DNA from: Trissonchulus latispiculum
Taxonomy: Eukaryota; Nematoda; Enoplea; Enoplida; Ironidae
Direction of reading: 5' to 3'
Length of the DNA: 64,000 bases
Assembly (NCBI GenBank): GCA_030248195.1
Contig: JASAND010030419.1
Coordinates: 62,001 to 126,000, forward strand
Shown piece after piece: positions 1-12,600 of this stretch (position 1 is its first letter; every line of letters begins with the position of its first letter). The notes under the pieces were generated by a model. That model was not told the origin of the DNA. It was given only the letters and a program-made list of their open reading frames with translations, and did not search any database. A program made the translations under genes and the position numbers.

Positions 1-2280
1 ATTACTCTGCACACTTACTTAGCCTTAGCCCGACTACACAGATTATGAATAAGAATAAAGAAAAGCCACACTGATAATAACTCCCACTACGCATTCTCCC
101 TTACATTGAAGATGCTGCCGACGTATTTAGAGTAAAAGTAACACAATGTTAATAGATTACTTAAAACAAACAGGGCAGAGATACATAACAAACAAATGTG
201 GTAAAAGAGGCATAGAACAGTGGCGAATGTGTACTTTTAATTTTACGCAACTGTCGCTAGACTTTAAACTAGTAACACAACAACTAGTGTACATACACAG
301 GGAATGGGCAATTAATTTGTACTACTGTGTGCAAACATGCAACTTGGAGTACGCCTTTATATATAACTCAGCTAACCGTACTAGGATCCGTAAACCAGTG
401 TGATTATAGGGATCTTTTGCGATTCCGATACTGTTTACCATAATTTATATTTTAACAAAAAAATTATAAATTTGGTGCTGTTGCATAATTGAAGCTGTTA
501 ATATAAAAATAAAAAAATTAATGTTTTACTAATTTTAATAGATTTTTGATTTTTTTGTGAGGAAGAAACAAAGGGATCCAAAAGTTTTTAGAGGAAAACA
601 TTTACCTGAAAACCAAAACATGCATACAGGGATTTTATGAGGAAATAGGCAGGAAACTGTAATCAGTGTTTCGATTCTGATTTTCGTCAGCTCAGCATAA
701 GGTTGCATGATAAGCGTACGACTTAAGCTTTTACTGAGCAATCCTAACACTGAATAGAAAAACGGGGCCAGCACATCAGAAAGCCTCTGTATGCTTGTTA
801 TGAGCAATGTTTTATTCCAAAATTTATTTTGGCTCCCCTTGCTCCCCCCTTAAAAAATATTTTTTTAAATGTCAAAATTTTAAATTTTTTTATTTTATAT
901 GAAACTAACCAACTTTTTGCTTACACACCTAATTTCAAAGTTTTTGTTCTAAACTATGTAAGGCCAGGGATGGATGAGAAAACCGCTAAAGAAACGATTA
1001 TACATACACAATAACTGTCTATAATGTATACCTACAGAACATTTAGGAATGCTAACAGTTAATGCAACGGGCTAATTGCGATTATCGATACAAAGTAACA
1101 GTCTATAATCTGTAGTCACAGAACATTTACTAATGCGAATAATTACGAAATGGGAATAATTAATACCCACGCGTAGAGTGCGTGCACAGGTAATACGCGC
1201 TTAATTAACAATACGGTGAAGAAGCGTGCAATGCGGACAGTTGATACCACACATTTTCGCTAGGCCTCATTTCCGTACTTTTCATCGACTCTCCAGATAA
1301 ACATTAACAAGGGCCGAAAAGGAAAGCCGGACAGTAAGGCTATGGGTTGCCTGAGTTGTTTATTGGCATAATAGAAGCCCAGGCCTTATCCAGAATACAA
1401 TTTAGCCTCACAGTTGATTTATTGAAAATGGAATATATATTTAAACTTAGGTTTTCAAATGTCGTTCAATTGTAACAAAGCTACTGCCGCGGTTGTTCCA
1501 TTTTTTCAAATACATAAAGTTGTGGGATTGAAACAATATCCAGTTGCAAACAACAGGGACTAAGCAAATTCACTATTAAAATCAGATGTCTGACGTATTG
1601 TTAGTTAATTATCGTCCACGTTCTCTTTATGTTTTTAAAGGTTTAACCGTCCGCGTTGCACACTAAAACTACAAACAGACTATTTACTGAGGTGTCGCTT
1701 ATCATATACAGTTTCCTGTTCTCTGTACCGCAACCTATGACGAGGAATATAGTAGACTTATGCATCCTTGCTTCCACGCACAGCGTCGACAGTAGCTCAT
1801 CTATCCTGGGAGCAACTTCTATCACATTGACGGACTTTCCAACCTCGTCAGTGATACCATGGGCATGTCGGGACCTTCACTGAAAAAAATTTAGTCGTTT
1901 AAAAAATATATACTACAAGACATAATCGATGTTTCATAAACTGAAACTGAAACTGAGGCATTTCCTTTTATTTCAAAAGCTGATGAGTACTATTGTAGCC
2001 ATCTACTCTGAACCACCATTGGTCATGCATTATTGATCGATAAGGTTCTGTTGATCGAAACGTAGGTTAAGAACATGTAAAACATTTAACTGTAGCGGTA
2101 AAGCGACCTCGTGCTAATATAGTGCATTTATTGCTAATTTTCTTTACAAAGTTGTATGCAGAAATATATTCGTTATGTACTGTTTTTTGAGATAACACGG
2201 ACTTTGTATCTCGATAATACGATAGTGAGGCAGACCACAAAATTCTAAGTGACTCAATTCTTCATAGAATAATTTCTTAA
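1..2280. other. Unassigned AT-rich sequence
   Basis: Only short open frames occur here (for example 146-403 and 1656-1883). They overlap on opposite strands, lack a recognisable domain and are not bounded by convincing splice signals. I see nothing I can call. Confidence 0.5.
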
Positions 2281-2289
2281 AATTCGGGG

Positions 2290-2452
2290 CTTACCAGGGC
2301 CAGGCCGGGCCGCGCACTTCTAAACTGCGCTCAGGGCCGGGCCGGGTCAGGACCTGAAGTTTTGGACACAGGGCCGGAACGGGCCAGACAAACCTAGAAT
2401 TTGAACAGGGCCGGGTCGGGTCGAGCCGAAAACATCGGCCCTGATCTCATAT
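2290..2452. repeat. GC-rich GGGCCGGG-type repeat patch
   Basis: An island of short direct and inverted GGGCCGGGCC/GGGTCGG units sits in AT-rich surroundings. It resembles other GC-rich patches in the window (8,355-8,402; 59,680-59,720; 60,881-61,050), at least one of which is a transposon-like insertion with an 8-bp target duplication. The ends here are not clear. Confidence 0.5.
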
Positions 2453-2807
2453 CAACCTAATATTTAAGCAGTTACTGACTTTGTACGGCATAACAGTGCC
2501 TCTGTAAGACAGCATAACGGTTGTGCATGACTGTATAGTGCCTCTTCAAGACTGTAAGGTTCCTGCCTAGTACAGTGGCTCTGTATTACAGTTTGTGCCT
2601 GAAAGCACAGAGTGCGTCCGTAGGACATAATCCTCAGTAAGTTTTCTAGAAGGAGATTAAACTGCAACAGAGTTGCAGTCGGTAACTTAAAATCCGAAAA
2701 TTAATTATCGAGAACTTGTCAACGTTGGACAACCCACATATTTACTTTTAATGTCGCCTTTTACTTGTCAAATTAAAATACATACTTTTAAGACGAATTT
2801 CAGGTAA

Positions 2808-3971
2808 TACTCCGTTAGGCGCACACCTTACAATTTCTTGGTGTTGACAGAAATGCTCTACTCCGTTAGGCGCACACTTTACAATACGAGGGTTTACTGT
2901 AAAACGCTCTACTCCGGTAGGCGCACACCTTACAAAATTGAAGGTTTCATGTAAAACGCTCTACTCCGGGAGGCGCACACCTTACAAATGGTGATTTATT
3001 GTTGTCGTTAATGTACTTATATACTTCTGCATCAACAATTAGTAGTCATTAGATATTATTTCAATTTTATATAATTAATAATAAAGTTTATTCATAAAAT
3101 TAATGCCGAAACACTAAATAGTGCCATTTTGTAATTACAATTTATGCCTTTCAAATTTTTAATTCATTTTTGAAAATTGTAAATTTAATTTGGTATCAAT
3201 ATAAAAGCACTTGAAACTTACTTGAAATATTTTAAAATTTAAATTACCCTAAATTAAAATTACAATTCTACATTGAAATCTCAACTTTGAGGTGAAATTA
3301 ATCCTTTACCGTAAGACTTATTCGCATAAACTTATGTCTTAGGAAATTTTTTAAAATAAGAATATGTTAATTAACCATCAGAGAAAGTTTCAGTTTTGTA
3401 CGATTTGACAAAAATCGTGTAAAGTAAAAAAGTTATTGAGTAATTTATGCTCACACCTGAGATTTTGCTGTTGAATTAGAATTAAAATTTAGGCTAATTT
3501 TACTTTAGAATTATTTTAATTTTTAACATTTTTAAGTATATAAGTTTCAAGTTAATTTATTTGATGCCAACGACAAAAAATAATTAAAAATATTGGAACG
3601 CATAAATTCTTATTGTAGAATGACACTAATATTAAGCATTTAGCATTAATTAGATGTATATGTTATGTGGTATGTAATTTGTCAATAATTATATATAATT
3701 AAAATACAACCTAATGACTACAGATTGTTAATGCAGAAGTACAAATATAAGTGTTTAGTACGTACATTACCGACGACAAGAAATCTCTGTTTCTACGGTG
3801 TGCGCATCCCGGAGTAGAGCGTTTTACAGTAAACCTTCAATTTAGGAAGGTGTGCGCCTACCGGAGTAGAGCGTTTTACAGTAAACCCTCATTTTTGTAA
3901 GGTGTGCGCCTACCGTAGTAGAGCATTTCTGTCAACTAATAAAATTTGTTTGGTGTGCGCCTAACGGAGTA
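2808..3971. mobile_element. 1.16-kb foldback (palindromic) element
   Basis: The left end carries four spaced copies of a unit built on TACTCCGTTAGGCGCACACC (2,808-2,990). The right end carries four copies of the same unit inverted (about 3,790-3,971). Inversion continues inward: the stretch near 3,005-3,055 matches the reverse complement of 3,710-3,770. The whole element is therefore a long imperfect palindrome centred near 3,390. The outermost TA at each side could be part of the element or a TA target duplication. No protein is encoded. It is probably a non-autonomous foldback-type DNA transposon. Confidence 0.8.
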
Positions 3972-4140
3972 TCAACGATTTTCACGTACTGATAAGAAAG
4001 CTGTCAGCAATGTATACTGCGTATACTTTGAACACTATTTTTCACAATCAAAGATCTGTGAGAAAATGTAAAAATTATTGTAAAAAAAGTTTTACTAATT
4101 TGTAAAAAGATGTTAAATTTACGAAAAGTAGTGATCATAA

Positions 4141-4756
4141 AGGAGATAAAGGGCGTTGTCTCTATCAACCCCCCCCCGGTACACAAAATCCTTAAAACTT
4201 TTCCAGATGAGCTAACTTTTGATGTGGGAATGTTTGAGACCACGATGAGTAAATATATCGCAAAATTTTACTATTTCCCAAAATTTTTTAATTTTAATAT
4301 TTGAAACGGTTGAACATGGGAAAACGAAACCTATTTCGTAAAAGATTTTGATGGAAAGGTGTGTATAGCAGTTTTCCTTGTCGTCGAACACGAATCTGAA
4401 GTCCGTTTTTCGAATCAGCATTTCTTTCGTTCAGTATACGCTTGCATATTAAGCTTAAACCTTTATCTTAAACCGAGCTAACCGAAAGCAGAGTCCATAA
4501 ACAGACTTCAGATTTCTGTTCTAATACCCCAAAAACCTATTTTCTCAACTTTTCAGCAAAATCTAAGACAAAACTTGTTCAGATCTCCTTTTCCCCTCCT
4601 TATAAATCGACAAATTTCTAATCCCGCGAGATCGAAAATTTTTGCGATATTTCAACTCAGTGTGGCCAAAAACATACCCACACCTAATTTTAGCTCATTT
4701 GACAAAGTTTTAAAGATTTTGAGTAGTGTGGGGGGGGGTGAACGAATAAAGACCCC
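4141..4756. repeat. Diverged inverted repeat
   Basis: Bases 4,144-4,268 match the reverse complement of 4,632-4,755 with many mismatches. Shared anchors include AGATGAGCTAA against TTAGCTCATTTG, and ATATCGCAAAATTTT against AAAATTTTTGCGATAT. This reads as an old foldback element. It lies just beyond the 3' end of the transposase-like gene. Confidence 0.6.
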
Positions 4757-5086
4757 ATAAAAATATGTTAGAAAGTAATAGAGTTGATAAGTTATAATGG
4801 TTAATGTTGAAAATGGAAAAAATATGAAAAAACTCATTTACAGTATGTAAGTTTGCCAGTTACAATAAGTTAATTGTAAAAAAGTGTAGTTAAAAATAAA
4901 AAAATACGAAAAGTTATTACGGAAAATTGTAACAATATGTTAACTATAAAATGATGGGGGGGTGTTCGAAAATGGTGTGACTAAGAATAAAACAAATGAT
5001 ATAAAGGAGTGCAACATTTTGCAACAGTTTGAAACTGTTTTTGATTTTTTGTCATTTCTACTATTCTACAGTTTACAACCCTTGTT

Positions 5087-6641
5087 TCATATACGACTGG
5101 TGTAGACTGTGCACACACAGCACAGTTTAACATCGTTGTAGCCGACAGTGCAGAAAAAATTAACTAACCTCACAGGCCTGGAGTACGTCTGCTCATCGCT
5201 CGTACAGTTAGCCCCGATCGTTGACCACTGACTCCTCAGCAGGGAAGCCACTCGTTCAATACTGCTTAGTATATGTCTGCTTTGTCCAGCTGAGAATCTA
5301 CATAGTACTGGTACAAACGCCTCGTCTAGCAGAGAGACCACTTCCTCCGCCGAGTGAACGTAGTGTCCGCCCACTGTCCTACGGGCGTAACTGCACACCT
5401 GTACAACGTCCTGCCATAGCAGTAAAGAGACACAGTAATTATCTGCGATCCTGACATTCACGAGTGGCAGTCCCAAACCTTTTTGCCTGTATGTTCCATT
5501 CTTCAGCTGTACCGAAACCATTTGGTCCTTGGCACCTAAAGGATTGTCACAGCAGCGGCACGAACATTTGTCTGTACAGAAAATTCCTTCGTGAACGCAA
5601 GGGCAGCGCGTAATTTGCTGCCTGTAACGACTGTGTTCAGAGCTGCAAGACCCTGAACCTGGCCTGCATCTGCAATGTGTCCCAGGGTTAGGGGTCTTTC
5701 TACGAAGAACTCGATTCCTTTGCCTTGGCGCAGTATTACCCTCTTTATTTTTTGCACTGTACGCGACAATCACACTCTCTGTGTTGCCTGTCACGCCCAG
5801 TGTGATGTAGACGTGAACAGTTCTTACAGGATCACATTTCACAAAGTCAGGAGACACAAGTCTTACAATAGAAGTGGCACAGTTGGGGCACTCCACTACG
5901 GCTGCAATTCCAAATATGTCACACATAATCTGTATGTATAACAGGCACCCGTAGAGCGTGGTTTTCGTATGTCCTTCCATTCCGCAGACAGTCCTCAGTT
6001 GACCCATACTTACGTTCCTGTACCTGTCTCTATGAGTTTCTGCAAACGCTAAAACTATCTTTGACAGACACGTTTCAGTTTCCATCGCAGACTGCAAAAT
6101 GTCCAGCTTATCCATTGGAGCGTTCGGACCGACCCTCCGTTTCATAATAGCAACTTCACTGTTAACAATATCGATAAGAGCTGTCGGTAAACTAACACAG
6201 GTTATGTTGTACACCATCTTTAGTTGATCCAGTAATTCTGTATCGTTAAGTGCTGGATCGACCGGAGAAAGACTAGAAATTGTAGCTTCTTTAGGTAGCA
6301 TTGTAATTAGCGATTGCATCAGCATGTTAGACAAAGAGCATCCGTTGAACAGTAGTAACCTCTTCATATCCTTTTCCATTGCAGACACACCGTCGCTACG
6401 TGGGTGAGGTTGCCCATTCAGCAGTGTCCGCATTATCCTATTACAATCTCCATCAGTTTCTCTCGGAAAATACGGCTTCGGGCAATTGCAATGTTTCCCG
6501 TTGTTCCACGCATCGCACAGCACGCTCATCAGAGAATCGAACATCTGCTCGCTCAGAGGGTGAGCCCTTCCTAGTGACGACCTATTCAGGAACTTATGGA
6601 AACATTCATTGTGGTTTGTCCCCAGAGACGGAGGAATTCGT
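5087..6641 (-). CDS. Exon 5: catalytic Glu segment and CXC domain of the DDE-like protein
   Basis: The acceptor is TCTATTTTAG before 6,641. The single base A completes a Ser codon begun in the previous exon. The reading then runs through IPPSLGTNHNE and CFHKFLN, the third acidic residue and its surroundings, and stays open to a stop at 5,087-5,089. A cysteine-rich block at about 5,537-5,680 reads CRC, then CPCVHEGIFC, then CSCRCCDNPLG. That matches the C-x-C-x4-G-x2-C-x3-C-x-C-x2-C-x-N half of a tesmin/TSO1 CXC domain, a DNA-binding zinc fold. A CPNC pair lies further upstream. An alternative end is the good donor GTGAG|gttagt at 5,169/5,168, which would drop the last 27 residues. Confidence 0.8.
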
Positions 6642-9600
6642 CTAAAATAGAGAAAACTAACTTCGTCATACTAACCACATGTGGATCGACTACAATTGTT
6701 GGAACTAGACGTCACCTACATATAGCCAGGCATGTCAGAAAATATTTCTCGTTAACGTCTTATAGCGGCAATAACCAAATAGAACATAGAAACGTGATTA
6801 AATTTAATCTCTGCAAACGAAAATTACATAGCAACCGCTAACTATTAACTATTCTAATTTTAGCTATACAGTTTTCACTTGTAAACATTAACGATTCGTA
6901 CGCAGGGGAAACACACGCTTAACAGTTAATGTTGATTCCCCTGTTATACAGTCCTGGCCAGAAATATTGTACCTACCCTTCTTGAATGCGAATAGCCTTC
7001 GCACCTGCTTAGTGGTATTAAATTAAAGCCATTCGCGAAGGCTGATCTTTGTGACCCTTCGCACTTCATTCGCCCGCCTGTTGCAAACAAGGCCAATTTG
7101 AAGGCCGCTAGCCTTTGCTAAAGAAGCAGTTGGCGCTATCTTAGCGCATTGGCTTCACAGCTGGAAACCTTAACACTAAGTTTTCTTCGCGAAGGCATTT
7201 TCCAAAGGCCATTCGCACGCATTCGCAGAAATTTAATATGCTTAGCCTGCGAATGGCGTTCGCGAAATTGCGAATATTCGCGAAAATGGGTACACTATTT
7301 CTGGCCAGGACTGTATATATAGCAAAATTTTTCAATAAATTCTGCCCGTTCTAATCCATAGGAGTCCGTTCGCCTGCATACGACGGCTTTTGCCGATGTA
7401 CAATTTCTCAGCAAACGCACTTGTATGGCATTTTCCCTAGAATTTTCAGACACTGAACTCTGTACTAATTCTGAAGTTTAAATGAGTCCGGGCTTCCAAT
7501 TCAAGCAGCTCTTATTAGTTAGCTGTACAGTATTTTATATGCGGAACAGACTGTATTAATTTTATGCAGCAGCGGTTATTTGTGAATTTATCTAACCCCA
7601 ATATAAGTATTGAATATAGTTTTTCCAAGCTTAAACCTGAAATTTCAGAAATATAGAGTCGTCGGGTCACTGGGTCAGGGATAGACCGGATCACCGAGTA
7701 ACCGGGTAAGTAAATAGTGACCCCCTTTCATCTCTGGCACCTACATATAAAAAAATTGAATTATCCGTTTACAGAACATGAGATAACAAATTGAAAACCA
7801 GAAATTTTAACGTTTGTACTAAGTTACGAATACATTAGAACATTCTAATGCTAACAATTCTGTCTACCCGCCCCAATTCTGTCCGACCCCGGATCGGTAA
7901 ATACGAGACCATCCGACAATCCGGCCGCGATGCAGGTTTATATACTTTAGTCAGAATTTCATTTGTCAGAATGTCACTATTCAGAATTTCATATGTCAGA
8001 ATGTCACTAGTCAGAAATTCATTTGTCAGAATTTCACTCGTCAGAATTTCATTAGCCAGAATTTCATTTGTCAGAATTTCATTTGTCAGAATTTCATTTG
8101 TAAAAATAATGATGACTAATGTGTAAGAATGCCAATATTCAGTACATGACATCCTTCATTTCAGAGAATTTTATTATTTAGAATATCATTTAGAGCTCGA
8201 CTGAGGCTTAACGAATCTTTAGTGGTTGAGTTCTAACCGTCTAAGCATTTTGCATTTTAGGAAATTTACATTTTTGTTCTAAAAGGCATTCTAAAATAAA
8301 CTTTTTGCCCAATCGGAGATTAATCACTAAAGCCGGCTAGGACCGACCAAATTTTGGAGTGGGCCGGGCCGGGCCGAAAAAATCCAGCCCGTGCTCATCT
8401 CTAATGTATAGTGGAATTATGACTAATGAAATTCTGACTAATGAAATCCCGATAAATGAAATTCTGCCAAATGATATTCTGACTAATAAAATTCTGACTG
8501 GTGAAGTTCTGGCAAATGAAATTCTGGCAAATGAAATTCGCACTAACGACATTCTGACAAATGAAATTCTGACTAAAGAAAGTAGACGCCGATACACACC
8601 ACTGGTAATTACTTTGCCTGTTAAACAGATACAAGAGATACCCGTAACTTTAGTTGTGCACCGGCCCAGTCTAGACCGGCATGCCGTTGTCCGGTGACCG
8701 GCCGGCCGGCCGATGACAAGCCGTCCGGTAAAATGTTAACCGACAGACCGGCCAGTCATAATTTCTTTTGCTCATTGCATTAAAATTGCTAAGATCTGCC
8801 TTGAAAGCTATCAAAAATTTAAATTTCTATTGTTTTTTGGACAAGTCTGCGAAAATTTGGACCGGTCGGTCAGTGTTCACCGGTACACCGACCGGTCGGC
8901 CGGTTCTGGGCGGCGGCCACAGGCCCGCCGACCGACGTCGCGAGCTGGGCCGGCCGGCGCCGACCGGCCCACTAATAATTGGGCCGGTGAACAACACTAC
9001 ACGTAGCAGTCTATAATATACAAAATGTGAAAGATCATTATCTGAGTTTTTTATTTACAGTTTATCTTAACTTACGAAAGGCATCCTTTCTGTATATGCT
9101 TTCGCAGATTCTTGAGACGGGCCACGCACAGACTATTGAGTATTGGCGCCCGTTTGTAGCGCTTAAGCTTCCATCTAGCCACAAACTTGTCGAACTTCCT
9201 AAGCATGGCGTGGATGTCATCAGTGGGAAAACGCCTCTTGCATAGAGTGTCTACGCTACGGAAAAGGCAACTGTTGAACTCCTTCACGAACCTCTTCCGT
9301 TTGCGGCTATATGCGCTAATACAGGACCGGATTCGCTGTATCGCGTGAAAAATATCAAGGTAGACGGGGACGCCGGGGAAAACATTGTTGAAGCTTTGTC
9401 TCAGTTTGCAACAGTTATCTATGCAAATTGCTACCACCACCATGCCATTGTCCTCCAGCTCCTGCTTTATTTGCACCAACAGGTTGTACACTTCGCAAAA
9501 CTTTTCTGTCTTGCATTTCTGCCAGCCTAGCAAGACACCTTTACCGTCCAAAACGGTGCAAACAGCCGTGTAGCCTTTTGTCCACAGACCACGTCTATTG

Positions 9601-12600
9601 GTCCCACAGCCTTTGATTGATCTGAAAGTGTGGTCGAACGATAAAACAACCTCCTTAGACACTAATCTGCAGTCGGAACAGGCAACAGCCCTGCGCCAAG
9701 AGAAGTAGTTGCATTTGTAGTCCAAATAAAAAAGGGAGATCACACTTGACAATCCCGGTAGCTTGCGAATGCGTCCGTCCCCGAACGAAAAAAAGGTACT
9801 CAGCATTTTAATAACGGAGTTGAACGATTCTCCGGACATCACTGCAGCTCGTAACATCCGGAGGAAACGTAAGGAGTAGCCACTCCTATTGAATAGCACA
9901 AAAGGCACGTCTTCGGTTTCGGGTAGCTTACCGAGGACGTTCCAACTTGTCGATAACGTACGGTGGCCCTCCGAACAACGGTATCTTATAGGAACGACAA
10001 CCATTTCTTGGAATACGTCCCAAATAATACGCGGTTTATTAGTTCCGTTGTTGAAGAACCAATTTCTCGTCTTGATATCTGAACCACATTGCGGACAATG
10101 CTTCACTGAAGATGGACTCCACCAAAGCACGGGAACCTGTTGAGAGCCAATGCGCTGAAACTCCAAATGGGTTTCAAAATTCTTCGGCTTCCGTTGATGC
10201 AGCTTACAAACCAAAACTGAGACGTCTATCGGCATGACTAATAAGATAGGCCAAATAAATGCAGTGGATAACTGAATGCAACATTTCACTGCCACGTCAA
10301 CATCTACAGGTATGCACATGGTTTCATGCGGAACGTGCTTTCGCTCTATAAGTAAATACAAACAACACCATCAGCGAAAAGTACGTTGACAAAATATTTG
10401 CAAATAAATAAATGGCTGGGCGTGTTGCGTGTCGTTGTTATGTCCACATTACCATTGCCCCAACTAAAGAGGGTATTACCTAAACGCGGCCGGCACAGTT
10501 GTCTGCTAGGGGTTACGGCTACCTTGAACCGAAACAAAAAATACTGGAATAACGGCAGGTGGCCCTTGTTAGGAAAGTTATAAAGTAAAGATTGTTCTTA
10601 CAATTTTTAGAAAATCGTAGAAATTAAATACATGGAAACTTCTTTTATAGAATTAAACAAAATTCGTATTCAATATGTACTGTAAGGCGAAATACTTTTG
10701 ACACGACTGGCTACTAAGTTTATATGTGTGCTGTCTTTAATATTCGATTGTGAGCTAATTAATTTGTGTGCAATAAAGTTTTAACAACTAAAGTACAAAT
10801 AATCTACCTGTTGGCAAAACTACTAATGACGAACACGATGAGGCTCGTAAAATTTGCCTAAAACGCTAGCTAGCAAACTGTGTATACGTTGGAAACCACG
10901 ATGTATGAAAATGGAGTTGACTGCCTTACAACTAATAAAATGTGCCAAACTGAAGCACATAGAACTCTCTCATGTTGCCAGGTGCTAATAATTCTGCGAA
11001 ATATGTCAGATTATCAAGGCTAAGAACCATATATCTTTCCTTCCTTCTAACAAGAATACATTATAGAATAAGAAAGAGTATGAAAGTCTTAGGCAACTAT
11101 GTCCTAAACATGCTTGTCATGCTCGGGTCGCAAACTCGGGAACACAGACATTGGTATGAAGGAAAGTAATTAGTGTAGAGTGGGACCCCCACCCGAGACT
11201 TTCCGGGGGGCTGGGTCCACAGTTAGCGAACAATGCATTACAAGCATGTTTAGCACGGATGGAAACTGCTATTTAAGAGCTGTTAGCTACTGTGTTTCGG
11301 CATCAGAAAAGTATAATGAAACTGTTACACAAGTCCTTGCGCAATATATGGCAAAAGATATGCATCACCAAATATATGGGTACCTGGATGAAGAAGTGGC
11401 ACAATAAAAAAGTCTCGGTCCAAAATGGCAGCTAACCGTGTTTGGGCTACTGAAGTCGAAATCTTTGCTGCGGCTTGCCTTATGCAGGCAGACCCTAACC
11501 TATCTTTACAGTGAAGGTCCACCCGCTGCCAACCAGAAATTTTGGCACCTTCACGACACGATCCGCTTGGAAGTTTCAGCGAACCCGGATGGAAAGTGTC
11601 TATATTTGGATCACCCTGGACGCGACCACTTAAACCTTGTGACTACAGTTTGATTACGTGGCAACGAGTCTAGTAGACCTTGTATATAAATATATGTCAT
11701 GAAAATATCTTGTGTGTATGCTGATCTCTATGTTTAGTTTAATAAGACAATGTTCTAATCTGTTCCGCTACATGTTCACCCCTGCTTTTTTCCCGCTACG
11801 CAAACCGTGCCGCTAGGCAAACCACTAGTAGCGCTAGGCAAACTGAAAGTACCGCTAGACAAAGTCTGAGTGACGCTATGCAAACCGTGAGTACCGCTAG
11901 GCAACCCAAAAGTGTCGATAGACAAACCCTATCCAACGCGAGAATTTCTAATGTCGGGAACAGCAAACGCAGCCATAACAAACATCCACACTTGGTAGAA
12001 TTCCACTTCTCACTCATTTTTGAATGCAATATATATATATATACTTAAGGCCTTTTATTGTCTGCCATTTTTGGGCCAATTTTTCGAGTTTCTCCCCTCT
12101 CTCTGATTTCGTATGGTATTGTCCAAACAGTATATCTTAACGAGATCTTAAAATAAACGTGGTAAGTCCTACGGTTGTCCAGTTTTTTTCCGTCAAAGTT
12201 GAGGATTCATGTGTTAAACACAGGCTGCGCAAAAGTAGTCATTTTTTTAGCTTACGCCAGAAAAATTTCTCGTCTAGTAATTATGGATCTGGACGAATTT
12301 AACATAAAATAGTGCTTAAATGTTGAACTGCGGTATCTTTTAATTACAATGTTAATTTAGGCCTTTAAATGTTTTAAATTAATTTTTGAAGGATTAAAGG
12401 TAAACATGATACTGAAATCCTGTAAAGTTTTCACCCTTCAGTATCCAGAAAGTGCCGTAATGTGTGACTTAATTATACTACAAGTCGCTTTGGGGCAGTA
12501 CACCAGAGACAATTTTGTTTTGATGGCAACATATCTGTTATTCTTAATTTTACTTTAACGAACATTATTTTAAATTTATTAAACTTGATCACTGAAAGTT

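Noticed and set aside
2808..3971. CRISPR-like spaced repeats
   Set aside because: Repeats are inverted at the two ends, spacing is irregular, no cas genes, and the genome is eukaryotic. This is a foldback element.
7835..8697. Open frames rich in TNEIL or VRISF repeats on both strands
   Set aside because: Translations of the 15-bp tandem repeat arms of a foldback element. The frames are open only because the unit length is a multiple of three.
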